Assembly (NCBI GenBank): GCA_020002185.1
Contig: CM034537.1
Location: 71,085,085-71,149,084 of the forward strand
DNA: 64,000 nucleotides
Origin: Paraescarpia echinospica
Lineage: Eukaryota > Annelida > Polychaeta > Sabellida > Siboglinidae
Direction: 5' to 3'
The notes below the pieces were generated by a model. That model worked only from the letters and a program-made list of their open reading frames with translations. It was not told where the DNA came from and made no database searches. The position numbers and the translations under genes were made by a program. Positions 12,248-23,600 of the stretch are shown in pieces (the first letter of the stretch is position 1; every line of letters begins with the position of its first letter).

Positions 12248-13102
12248 CAGGGTCCTTACACTATGAGAGATACCAAATTCAAGGCTATTTCAAGGCTTTT
12301 TAAGGCTAATGAAAGGAAAGATCAAGGCTATTTAACCGGGCATGAAGTGGTACCAGACCATTGATTGCAATGTACACCTGGTCAACAAAACATGGAGTGA
12401 CATGAAAATGCTAACAAAAAACAGACTTGGGTGGAATGGTTAAATCTAAGTATATAACCATACCCATAAAGACATGCATCTACATTTTTAATGGGAAAAA
12501 CCATTCGGTATATAATCCCGTGGTCACCCCATGGACAGGATCAGACGATTTATAATCAAGATATAAGGATACATATTATTTGTTGGAATTTCGCCTATCC
12601 CTTTGAATGCTGACCACATGGTTTCTAATACCTAGTTTAATATTGTCACAGTTTGATATTTCTGGGCTAAGTAACTGTAACTGTGCGTGGAAAGAAACTA
12701 TAATTGAACACATCAGTTTTAACTCATGTAGAAATAAAGATCAATTTGAATGAACAGGAACCCTGCATTATAAAAAGGGGTCAATGGACAACCATTGTGC
12801 AATATAAGCAGATGGGCTGCAGAAGTTCTCCCCAGCCAGAGGGGGTGGGGGCACAACTGATTAATAAAGGCTACCATGGTATGTGGGCAGCTGTAGCAAA
12901 CAGCAGTGCCATGGATTATACAAAATAAGCAGATAAGGCAACCTGGGTTTCAGGCTGAGATCAGCACAGAATACACTGGCTACCAGTGAACAAAGGCCAC
13001 AGGCACAGCCTAATCAAGGCTTTTCAAGGATAATCAAGGCTGTGAATTTGGAGTGATGTAATTCAAGGTTGTCAAGGATTTCAAGGCCCAATAGGGACCC
13101 TG
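12248..13102. mobile_element. 855-bp nonautonomous DNA transposon next to the FCSK start
   Basis: Terminal inverted repeats CAGGGTCC/GGACCCTG are flanked by a direct repeat CATTTA (12242-12247 and 13103-13108). Both ends carry clusters of TTCAAGGCT-type subterminal repeats. CAGGG termini with short target duplications suggest a hAT-like element, although hAT duplications are normally 8 bp. The left end is 98 bp upstream of the FCSK start codon, so it overlaps the expected promoter/5' UTR. Confidence 0.7.
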
Positions 13103-13660
13103 CATTTAGCTTTGCTTGTGATGAGACTTGAGACGTATTCATGAAAACAGACTTTATAACTAAGTAACTATAATCTATTTGAAAGTTTTTTTTAACAAGT
13201 TCTAGAATCTGCTGAAGGTCTGGCAGTACACTTACCACTAAGCTGTGGACTGGACTGAAGGCACCACAAGGACGTCATATTAAAATAACTATATATATAT
13301 ATATATTATATATTATAAACTAATAAGAAATTTGCTGAGTGCTGGAAACAACTTGAAATCGATCTCCACTCACAGAACACTTGGACGGAGAATAAGATCA
13401 GGCATAGTTGGGGAGAAAGTAATCAGAATGACTGCAACGTCTCTATAGTTGGTATGTCAGATATATCCTCTTCAGAGAATCAAATACAGGACGGTGTTAT
13501 CTTGTTGTATCCTGACTGAGAATTAATTCTGAACTGAAAAGAAAATCCCGCTGAAATAAACTCGGTGCCCGGACAACCGATGGACACACTGTGAATCTGC
13601 ATGCCTATATATATGCACATATTGTATCAGATAATTCAAATAATAATTATGATACAATTA

Positions 13661-13852
13661 CAGTTGAACCTCGCTTTACGGTCACCTCGGTATATTAGCC
13701 GCCTCGATCACCATTAAGGTCAATCTAGGACAGTCCCAAATTGTTTTTGTAACAGTAAAGTATAGGAAATTAATCCTGCTACTATGGACACCTTGCAATT
13801 GAGTTCACTTCTGCCCAATCCTGTGGGCTGCCTTAATAGTGAGGTTCCACTG
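13661..13852. mobile_element. 192-bp Tc1/mariner-type MITE with TA target duplication
   Basis: The ends CAGTTGAACCTC and GAGGTTCCACTG are inverted and flanked on both sides by TA. A second, partial copy is at 1375-1470. No transposase coding. Confidence 0.75.
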
Positions 13853-14139
13853 TATCATATTAATTATAATCAGTAAAGTCAAGGGACGGTCTAGGATTTG
13901 GCTAGTAATGGCCAGGGCGAGACGCAGCCCCTCACCATCACCCACAAAACGAGGTTTAGCATGATCACCAAATTCCAACCAAAAAATGCAAATTATTTTA
14001 TAATGTAAGTTTTTAGAACTTATAAATATTTATTTATGAATGTCATCAATAAACAAGTAACAAGGTCAAGATAAGGGATGTTGCAAAACGTGTGACAAAC
14101 GCTCATAGGCATATGTCATATTTCATAACTTAAAAGTTT

Positions 14140-14620
14140 CTTACTTAGACACCGTAAGAGAAAACTGCAGCAAGAGACGAAAAGTAAACGCCGCCACGTA
14201 CAGTTCCGTACGCCTACGCTACCGGTAGGTATGACTAAATCTAAAGGGCGCACAACGCAACACGACCACGAACGACCACTTACAGCAAACCGAAGCTGTC
14301 ACAGTTTATTTTTATAGAAACATAATTTAGGTCAACATAACATCGGGTCAAGAACTAACTGGGCCCTCATTATAATAATATGCGGCCATTTACATTGTAA
14401 ACTTTTACTGTTAATCTACCGTAAGCCTTAATGTAGGAACACTGTCGTTTTAAAATGCGTACGTAGATAAGACTTAAATGCGATCCATTTCCATTTCATG
14501 TATATTGGACACGCCCTGTAATATTAATCATAATTATTATAGTGCACTCTTTGATAATATTTATATTGTTTTGACGGCGTTCCATAACAAGGAAACGTGA
14601 AATCACGTGATGCAACAAGG
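14140..14620 (+). promoter_or_regulatory. Putative ITFG1 promoter / 5' UTR
   Basis: A GC- and CpG-richer patch at about 14180-14290 stands out from AT-rich surroundings. A perfect palindrome ATCACGTGAT (14602-14611) lies 9 bp upstream of the ITFG1 ATG. It contains TCACGTGA, the USF/TFEB-type (CLEAR-like) E-box. No TATA box is evident at a fixed distance. The promoter assignment is inferred from position. Confidence 0.45.
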
Positions 14621-17600
14621 ATGGAGTGTCTCGGCAAAATTCATATGATACTATTGCTTCTTTTTACTGGTTTCGCTTTATGCACACCGAAGCGTTTAAC
14701 GAAAGTAACGGATACATTATTCACTGGTATAGAAGACGGCATAATTGCAGCATTTGGTGATTTCAATGTGGATAGACTGACAGATATATTTGTTATTACT
14801 AATGGTGGTAAGTGCATATTATCGCTACCCTTTCAGTTTGGCATACGTCGTAGTCTCCACAGCATAGACATAGTAGATGATTCGCATTTAGGTGTTCCGC
14901 ACCTCTAAGGTGTTGACAGATTCCTTATATCAGACGTTTCAATAATGGTTAAATTTGTTACTCACCTCAAAAGTGGCTGTTTTTAGCAAGGCAGCCAGTC
15001 TATGTATTAAGGTGGCCAGCAGATGTCAGCACCTGTTTTGATGCAGTCCCAGAATGGTAGAAGTGTGAAATCATGATTTTTAACATGACATTGGTAGAAA
15101 TTAAATTACAATAAATCACGGATTCAAAAGTAAAAACTCAACTTCACCAGTAAAGGTTGGCCTTGCTGTCACAATGTCAGACCCTGCTAAAAAGGAGGTG
15201 TATGCTTAATACGGGATCCAAACAAATAAAAACTTTGACTTAAAAACATAATCAATAAAGCCAAACACATTGAAAATGAAAAGTATGGTGATCCTCCATT
15301 TTCTCTTAACACACATGATTGTAAATATGTTATTGCAAGTGAGTTTTCTGAAGCATTTAAACCAGATAACGTATATCTTTATTAATGTTCTGCATCAATT
15401 GCCGTAGTTTGGAGACTCAATGGGATTCTCTTCAAGAATTACTTCCTAATATGTCGTCAAAAGGCATGAATCTGGATCTCATTGGACTCACTGAAGTTCA
15501 AAATGTTTTACGTTGTAAAATAAACGGGTATCACATTTACTATTCAATACAAGACTAGATACAGACGATGGGCATGGTGGAGTTGGCCTATACATTTGTA
15601 AAAAATATACCTATTTTAAACGTGAAGACATCAATATTTATCCATCATGTATTTGAGTCCATCTCTGTTGAAGTTGAAGCTAAGAAATGTAAACCTATAA
15701 TTGTGGGTGTAATCTATCGTCCCAACTCTCATCCATGTGAAGACCTTGATCTATTTATGGGTATCATGTTAGACATCCACAACAAAATCTCTAATGAAAA
15801 TAAAGTATCGTACCTGATGGGGGATTATAATATTAATTTAGTAAACTTTGTTACTCACAACAAAAGTAATGATTTTATAGATAATGGATATATTGCACAT
15901 ATAACTAAACCAACATGGATAACACCTGCTACAACAATTCTTATAGACCGTTTATATTCTAATCATACTCACCCCAACTATGAATCGGGGATTATCGTTA
16001 CAGACATGACTGACCATTTTGGAATATTTAATTTAATACATGGTAAACCTGCTACACAAAACATAGCATATAAACAAAAATGCAAGTTAAACATGACCAA
16101 CATTTTAAAATTTAGGAGTCTTGGCTATTGCTGACTATTCCTCTGTCCTATCTACTAGCAATGCAAATGAAGCATATAACAACTTAATGTTAATATATAT
16201 ATACATCACTTTATGAAATATGCTGCCCAGTTAAAACTATCAAAGTAAATAGTAAATATATTAAGAGAGCCCTGGGTAACATCTGGCATTATAGTTTCTT
16301 CAATAAACAAAGACAAATTACTCCACAGAAAACTAAATAAGCCCAATCCAGCGAGAGAGAATGATTAATAAGGTATATTGTAGACTATTTAATAAGATCA
16401 AAAGAGCAACAGAAACTAAATATTATACTGAAATACTCGAAGAACATAAACATGGCATCAAAGAAACATGGACTATACTGAGGAATGCAATATTTAATAA
16501 AAAAAAGAGTTTCCAATTAACTCAAACTTTCATTGTAAAAGGAGAAAAAGTACCAAATTCAGCTTTTATTGCTGAATAGTTTAACAATTTCTTTGCTGAA
16601 ATAGGTAAATCAGTGAGTGATTCAATACCTCCTCCTACAGCCCCATTTCATGTGCACCTAAAAGATAACTATCCTGTAAACTTCTTCATGCAACCTACTG
16701 ATGTAAACAAAATTAAAAGAGTAGTGCAAAAACTAAATGATAGTTTATCTACACAACTTGCACAACAGACCCTTGAGGAAATAGCAATCCCACTTGTGCA
16801 CATCATAAATAATTCCTTTGTTATAGGTGTTGTACCTGATCATTACAAGATTGCTAAAATAATGCCAGTTTATAAATCAGGAAATATTAATGTGTTTAAT
16901 AACTACAGACCAATAAGTATTTTACCAACACTTTCTAAAATAATGGAAAAAATAGTATGTAACTGGTTAGTAATATATTTAGAGAAATTTAATATATGCT
17001 GTATAAACATCAATATGGATTTAGCTCGAAACATTCCACTATACACCCAATATTGCACTTACATAGCAGATGCAAACAACAAAACTATCAAAGATATCAC
17101 ATTGGCTGTGTTTCTTGACTTATCTAAGGCATATGATACAATTAACTAAGACATTCTGTTGTATAAGTTAAATCATTATGTAATCAGAGGAATAAGTAAT
17201 AGATGGTTTGCCAGTTACTTTTCTAATAGTAAACAATATATTGAAATAAATAATTGCAAATCTCCACTGATCAATATAACATATGGAGTACCACAAAGAT
17301 CCATACTAAAACCTGTGCTTTTCTAATTTATATTAATGGCATTGTGAATTGTAGTTCTCTAAACTTGTTATCCTTTGCAGATAATACCACCGTTTACCAA
17401 TCAGGCCGAGTACATTTGTATGAGTACAAGTACGAGTACATTCTCACGAGTACGAGTATATTTTTTTAAATATAAATAATGACATATTTTAAAATTATTA
17501 ATTAATCTAATTTATATAACTCAGCACAAGTGAATATGCAATGGCAGTTGATCAATTTTTTATGAGGAAAACTTAAAAAAACCTCAACAATATGAGTTGT

Positions 17601-20600
17601 TCACAGGTTGAGTCTTTCAGGCTGCACCGTTCAGGGCAGAATACTTTCTCGGCTATGCTAAATACCCTTTCAACTGGGGCTGATGAGGCTGGAATGCTGA
17701 GATGGTGAGGGACCAACTGAGCCACAGTTGGAAAACTCAGAACTGCAGTGGGTCACTGTGACGATCTGTACATGGCTGACCGAGGTATTCTTTCACCTCT
17801 ATAATCAGCAATCTGCTGATATTATAAATTTGCAATTATATTTTCTGATCGTAGACTACTAGTTGTTGAGAGCGTTAGCACATGTCCACATAACAGGCTC
17901 AGCATCCCCTTTGGACTTTTTAGCCAGACTGCTGGCATGGGATTATACTAGTGTAGGAGGCAGTCTGACTTGAGCCACCTTACTTCTACAGAGGAAGACT
18001 GGCAGTTCTTGTTCTTAGCAATTTTTATACCATGATGCACTGTTTGTAAATATTTTGGTAGTAATTATTTATGCGCCACAAAAATGAAAATATGGTAATT
18101 ATATATAACGCGATGTTTCTAAATTTTATTTATCCAGACAGATCATCATTTGTTTTCACATACATTATTACAATATATTAACGTACAATATATATATATA
18201 TACAATTAATAAATTATATATCCATTACATTATATTTGTTTGGATAAATAAAATTTAGAAACATCGTTATATAATTCCCATATTTTTATTTTTGTGGCGA
18301 ATAAATAATTACTAAAAAAATAAAAATAAATTACAAACAGTGCATCATAGTATCAATGATTTGGTTTATATTACTTTGTGAAAACATAAAACAAAGAAAG
18401 TGTAAAAATAAATCAATGGTTTGGTGTGGTGATTGAACCAGCGTCACCTGATTGCAAAATAAATGCCAAGGAACCAATGCCTTTACTAACTGAGCTAGCA
18501 AGACCGACAGAAATTCACTGACTGATTTAAGTTATGATAAATTGTACAACTCCTCCTTCATACATCGATGTTCTAATGATATTATGAGATTATACATGTT
18601 ACTTTCTGTAGCTGGATATAATATATGTTTGCTATGTATGTTTATTGGTGTAGATTATCTCTCGTTGGTTGCATTCGATATAATTATTCTGAAAACGAGC
18701 TCAAGCTCGGCGAAACCTAGTCGACTTGTAGGCTCATTCGCATTCATTGTTTTGAATAAAATTGGATTCGTGTGGAACGGTAAGATAACTGCTTGTTCCT
18801 CTACGATGACTAGTGTTTATATTTCATTGGAATATTGCACAATAACTCATTCTGATGCTCGTTTCGACCCAAAAGCTATACTTGTAAAATGCTCTGAATG
18901 CATGGAAAGGGTCGGCCTGTTGCGAGTGTAGGTCATAAGTGACGTCCCGATACCACGTGATCGCCTAGCTCATTAAATTTTTATTTTCCGCGGGAATCGC
19001 TACACAGACGGGTTTAGAATCGAATTTATGCTACAAATGTATTTTTCTGTATTTTTTTAATGTTGTCAAATGTTACGTACAAGGTTAAACTTTGTGTACA
19101 CATGGATAAAGGATTTTAGCTAATGCCTTATTTTTATTTCCTTTAATTAAACAAACAGGTTTATGGCCTGAACTGATAGCCTACAATTATTGTTTGCTTA
19201 ACAGGGTGTTTCTGACTGGGAAAAGATGCTGCCTGTTGCCATGTTTGGGTATCATAGTCAGGTTATCAGAGGATGAGGTTGTACTATGTGTAGGGATGGT
19301 CAGGTGGTATTAACATCTGTTTCACAACGACTTTTTGTTCTGAAAACCAAGCTTAATATCGGCAAACATGCTTTTTTTGTAGCTGCACCCACAATCTGGA
19401 ATCAACTCCCTATCGCTTTAAAATCATCTGAGACTATAAATACCTTCCGTAAAAAAGTAAAGATTTATTTATTTAAAATTGCATTCCCACCCTAACCTTC
19501 GGCGGTCCCTTGCTCTAATGATGACTCTTGCTTGTCCCTGTTAACGATTTTGCTCAATGATTTTTGTATGTTGCACCTCTGAGCTCAGATTCCTGGGAAT
19601 TTAGGCGCTATAGAAGTTTGTCATTATTATTATTCTATCAGAAATAACAAAGTATTTTAAAAATAGTTGAACATTTAAATATTTCAGGAAAGTTTAATTT
19701 TATAACCAAATATATTTATTTTCACCCGTACATATTGAGAAAGTACTCGGATGTACTCGTAATGTACTCATAAAATCTGAATACAATGAGTATGAGTACG
19801 AGTCCATGACCCACACGATTTATGAGTACCGAGTACTTCGGCCCCAGGTCTGGTTATAAAAGTGAATCAAGAACTAAAACAATTATACAATTGGTTATGT
19901 GCTAACAAATTTTGCTTGAACGTTAAAAAGACACATTTCTGTGTTTTTAGTCCTGTAAATACAAACTACATAGTAAACAATAACATTAAAATAAATAATG
20001 AAGTCATCAACCAGGTTGGCAAGTATAAAAATGAAGAATCTGTTAAATTCCTGGGACTGTATATAGATAAGCATCTAACATGGAAAGAACACAATATTCA
20101 AACACATCAACATAATTAGTTCCAAAATATCTAGAGCTATTTTTGCAATAAATAGAGTGAAATATTTCTTACCATATAAATAATTAAAATCATTATATTA
20201 CACTTTAATTCACAGTCACATAACATATGGTATACAAGCATGGGGCAATGGAACACAAAGAAAATAGAAATTTTTCAAAAACGTACTTAAATGCATATCT
20301 TCGTCAAGTGAATTGTTTAAATCCCAGATGTTCAGAATGTAATTAAACTGATTAAATGAAACTCTACCTTTGTTTGTAAGTCTATTACTGTTCTTACACT
20401 ACTTTGTTAACCAAGTACAAATGTTTGGATCGCGTCCCTATTCATTTACATATATTTCAATGGATCAAACTTCTCAGTTCGTTGTCATATATCACCAGCA
20501 ACAGCACATACTATATGTTAAATAATACTCCGGTTTAATATTATATAGTACGGAGGTGGGCTGGTGATGAATTTAAGTGAGTTGTTTAACATGATTTTGA

Positions 20601-23600
20601 TGATTGTTAAGATTGTAAACACAGAGTAATGATAATGAAATGGTGTCACTGGAAGACGGCTGTTAGTCAAGTGACATCCATGCAATGTAACACATTTCCA
20701 TTTGTACGACATGTATGTGTTAACTGTATGTTACGTTGTAAATAAAGTTACTTACTTACTTACATGCATGGTCAATAAAATGAATACAGTACTGTCTCTG
20801 TACACTTGTGTTTACACAGGGCAACAGGTTGAATTGTTGGTGGCAAAGAAAAATGAAAATGGCTACACTAAGGGACCCAAACCACTTGTCCCCAAGAAGA
20901 AGGGAGACACTGAGAGAGTCATCACAAGCATCGTCCCAGGAGACTTCGATGGTGACCTGCAAATGGACCTGCTTCTAACAAGGAAACGCATTGATGCTGA
21001 CATTAATAATTCAGTGTCTGTCGAAATTTATTGGGGAAATTCAACTGCTATTTCAGTGTCTCGTGAGTATGGTTAATATTACCAGCTTCCTAGCTGTTAT
21101 AGTCATTAATGAAATTATAAGTATACATTGTAAAAGGTACCTTTTGCTTTTCATGTCCATGAAAACTAATCATTTAATATTTAACAATAACATTTTTCAT
21201 GACAATTATGAAATTAACCCCCATTTATGTGGTTTGCCTAATAAGTCGTCACTCACTGATTTTGTAATTATTTATACAATACCCCTAACTAAATATGGAA
21301 TATAGATCCATCAGTATATGGGCTGGACATCAATATGTTCAATGTTCCGATAAATGTAAACAATATGTATATAATATTGTATATATATATATATAGAGAG
21401 AGAAAGCATAGTGGGGCTAAAGTGCACTAGGTGTGCACCTTGCCCATATGATCAAATCACAATTTAGTCACAAGATGATAACCATGCAAGTTATGAGCAA
21501 AATACACATATACAAATATAAATTACATTTATTCTATCTATGCTACTCATTGTTCATAAAAATAATAATATAATGTATGTGGAGCACAGTACCACAACAG
21601 TAAGTGCTCCGGACTCTCGACTGAGAGGAGGCAGGTTCGAATCCTGTGCGGTGGTGTCAAACTTTGGGCAAGTTCGTTTACTCTACATTGCTTCAGTTCA
21701 CTCAGCTGTGTGACAGAGTACCTGGCTATAGACAGTGGTGGATATTTGTGTACGAATAGTCTTCACGCATTAATCACATCGTGGCTGAATACTTCCAAGA
21801 GAAGTCGAGATGGTGTTCGATTGAACAGGTCTGCCAGGGAGTAAAGTGTAAAGCGCATTGAGCAGTCCTAAGGACTGGATACTGCGCTATATGAGAACTT
21901 ACCTTTTTTAACATATAATTGTCTTATTTGTTAAACTATATGGATGCCAAGACGCCACATTATGATATTTATCAAATATAACACAACACAATAATTAAAT
22001 ACTGAGTATAACATATTGTTGTATGATCTATCACTTTTATTACAACAAAGTAACTCTCAATATACTATGAAGATTCCTTCACATAAAACAATTTGGTATG
22101 CTTGCATACCTAACCTTATTTAGTGCAGGAAACATCAAAGAATATTGAGAGCAAGCATGGGAAACCAACTTTGAATATAAATTAAAATACATGAATTCAA
22201 ATATTTTCCAGTTAAATTAATTAATAATATACATTTATCAAGTCAATTAAATTAAATTAACCTTCCAATTTTTTTTCAATTAAATTAAATTAACAAATAA
22301 CTTTAATTTAATTAACATTCAGTTTAAACTAACTTCAATTAAATTAGAAATCAACTTGAACTCACTTGACGATTAATTTTAATAAAAGACAAAAAGAACA
22401 CAATATCCGCTAAAGAGGCTAACTGGAACTAATGTCTGTAACAGGCCAAGCAAGCTAATAAAGCACAATTACATTGTACAAATTTATCTAAAACTTGAAA
22501 GTGCAATTTGAGAATTTAAGTTAAATACTGTATAGCTGGATTGTGTTCACTTTCACATTTTTAACCCTGCCCTGAAGAACCTGATCACCCACATGACATT
22601 CACAGTTCACCCAGCTCAGTCACTGACTGTCCCTGGCTGGAGATTTGAGATTGTGCAAACAATTGCCTGAACCTAACTAATTGCTTTCATGTCAGTTGGG
22701 TCACTGGCTGCTACTAGTGTGCATGTACAATTTACATCTAATGACAGCAGGCCTGTGAAAATCACCTGAGGCATAACATTTACTTAGAATCAAGCTTGCA
22801 TATTATGCATGTGGGTAGTTTTCATCTTAGACAGCTTGAACCTGGAGCACCAAACTTTTAGGAATTAATATACGACCCCCACAATAGGACATCATACCCA
22901 TTCTTTTCAAGATACTCCATATATTTATATATGGGAGAGATCACCAGTACATATCATGTACTTAGATTTTCAGAAAGCTTTCGACAAAGTGTCACATCAA
23001 AGATTAGTACTTAAACTAAAGGCCCATGGCACAGGAAATGGTATAATTAACTGGATAGAAAATTGGCTGATTGACAGAAGACAACAGGTAGTAGTTGATG
23101 GGAGGATTCAAACTGGAAATCAGTTTTGAGTGGGGTACCACAGGGATCAGTACTGGGACCTATATTATTAAGAAAGTTCAAATTTTCACAAAGGACTGTA
23201 AGTGAATAGAAGAGATTAGCTGCTGATTGTGTGGGTGTTAGCTGCTGGTTGTGTGGGTGTTAGCTGCTGATTGTGTGGGTGATAGCTGCGTGAATATGTG
23301 TAAATAAAATTGACACACCTCAGAAGGGCGGGATGCAAAAGGGTTGGACTCTCAATAAGCCAATAGGCTTCCTTGTCCACTTGCCATCTAGAGTTAATTC
23401 TCTGGGTGGCAGTCTTGTTAAATATATGTATTACAGTATATATGTTTAACAAGATTGCCACCCAGAGAATTAACTCTAGATGGCAGGTGGACAAGGAAGG
23501 TATAGGGTAAATCAGTTGTTTGGATCTTTTTTCAATGGACTATATCTGATGCTTCAACTGTTGCATCATTGAAAGTCATTTTAATTAAATATCAACATAA

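Larger units (their letters stand above)
17401..19854 (-). mobile_element. hAT transposon remnant inserted in LINE-A
   Basis: The right end, read inward, starts CAGACCTGGGGCCGAAGTAC. The left end begins CAGGCCGAGTAC. Both are rich in GAGTAC/GTACTC subterminal motifs. On the minus strand, 17733-17573 encodes the C-terminal dimerisation signature of hAT transposases: HLSIPASSAPVERVFS, then a run ending at a stop. The rest of the transposase is missing and the interior was colonised by other repeats. A clean 8-bp target duplication is not visible. Confidence 0.75.

Noticed and set aside
18542..18931. 129-codon ORF as a gene
   Set aside because: Lies within the hAT remnant, with no domain or splice support.
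21634..21644. Functional tRNA gene
   Set aside because: The B box is part of a SINE with six other copies; no proper acceptor or anticodon arm.
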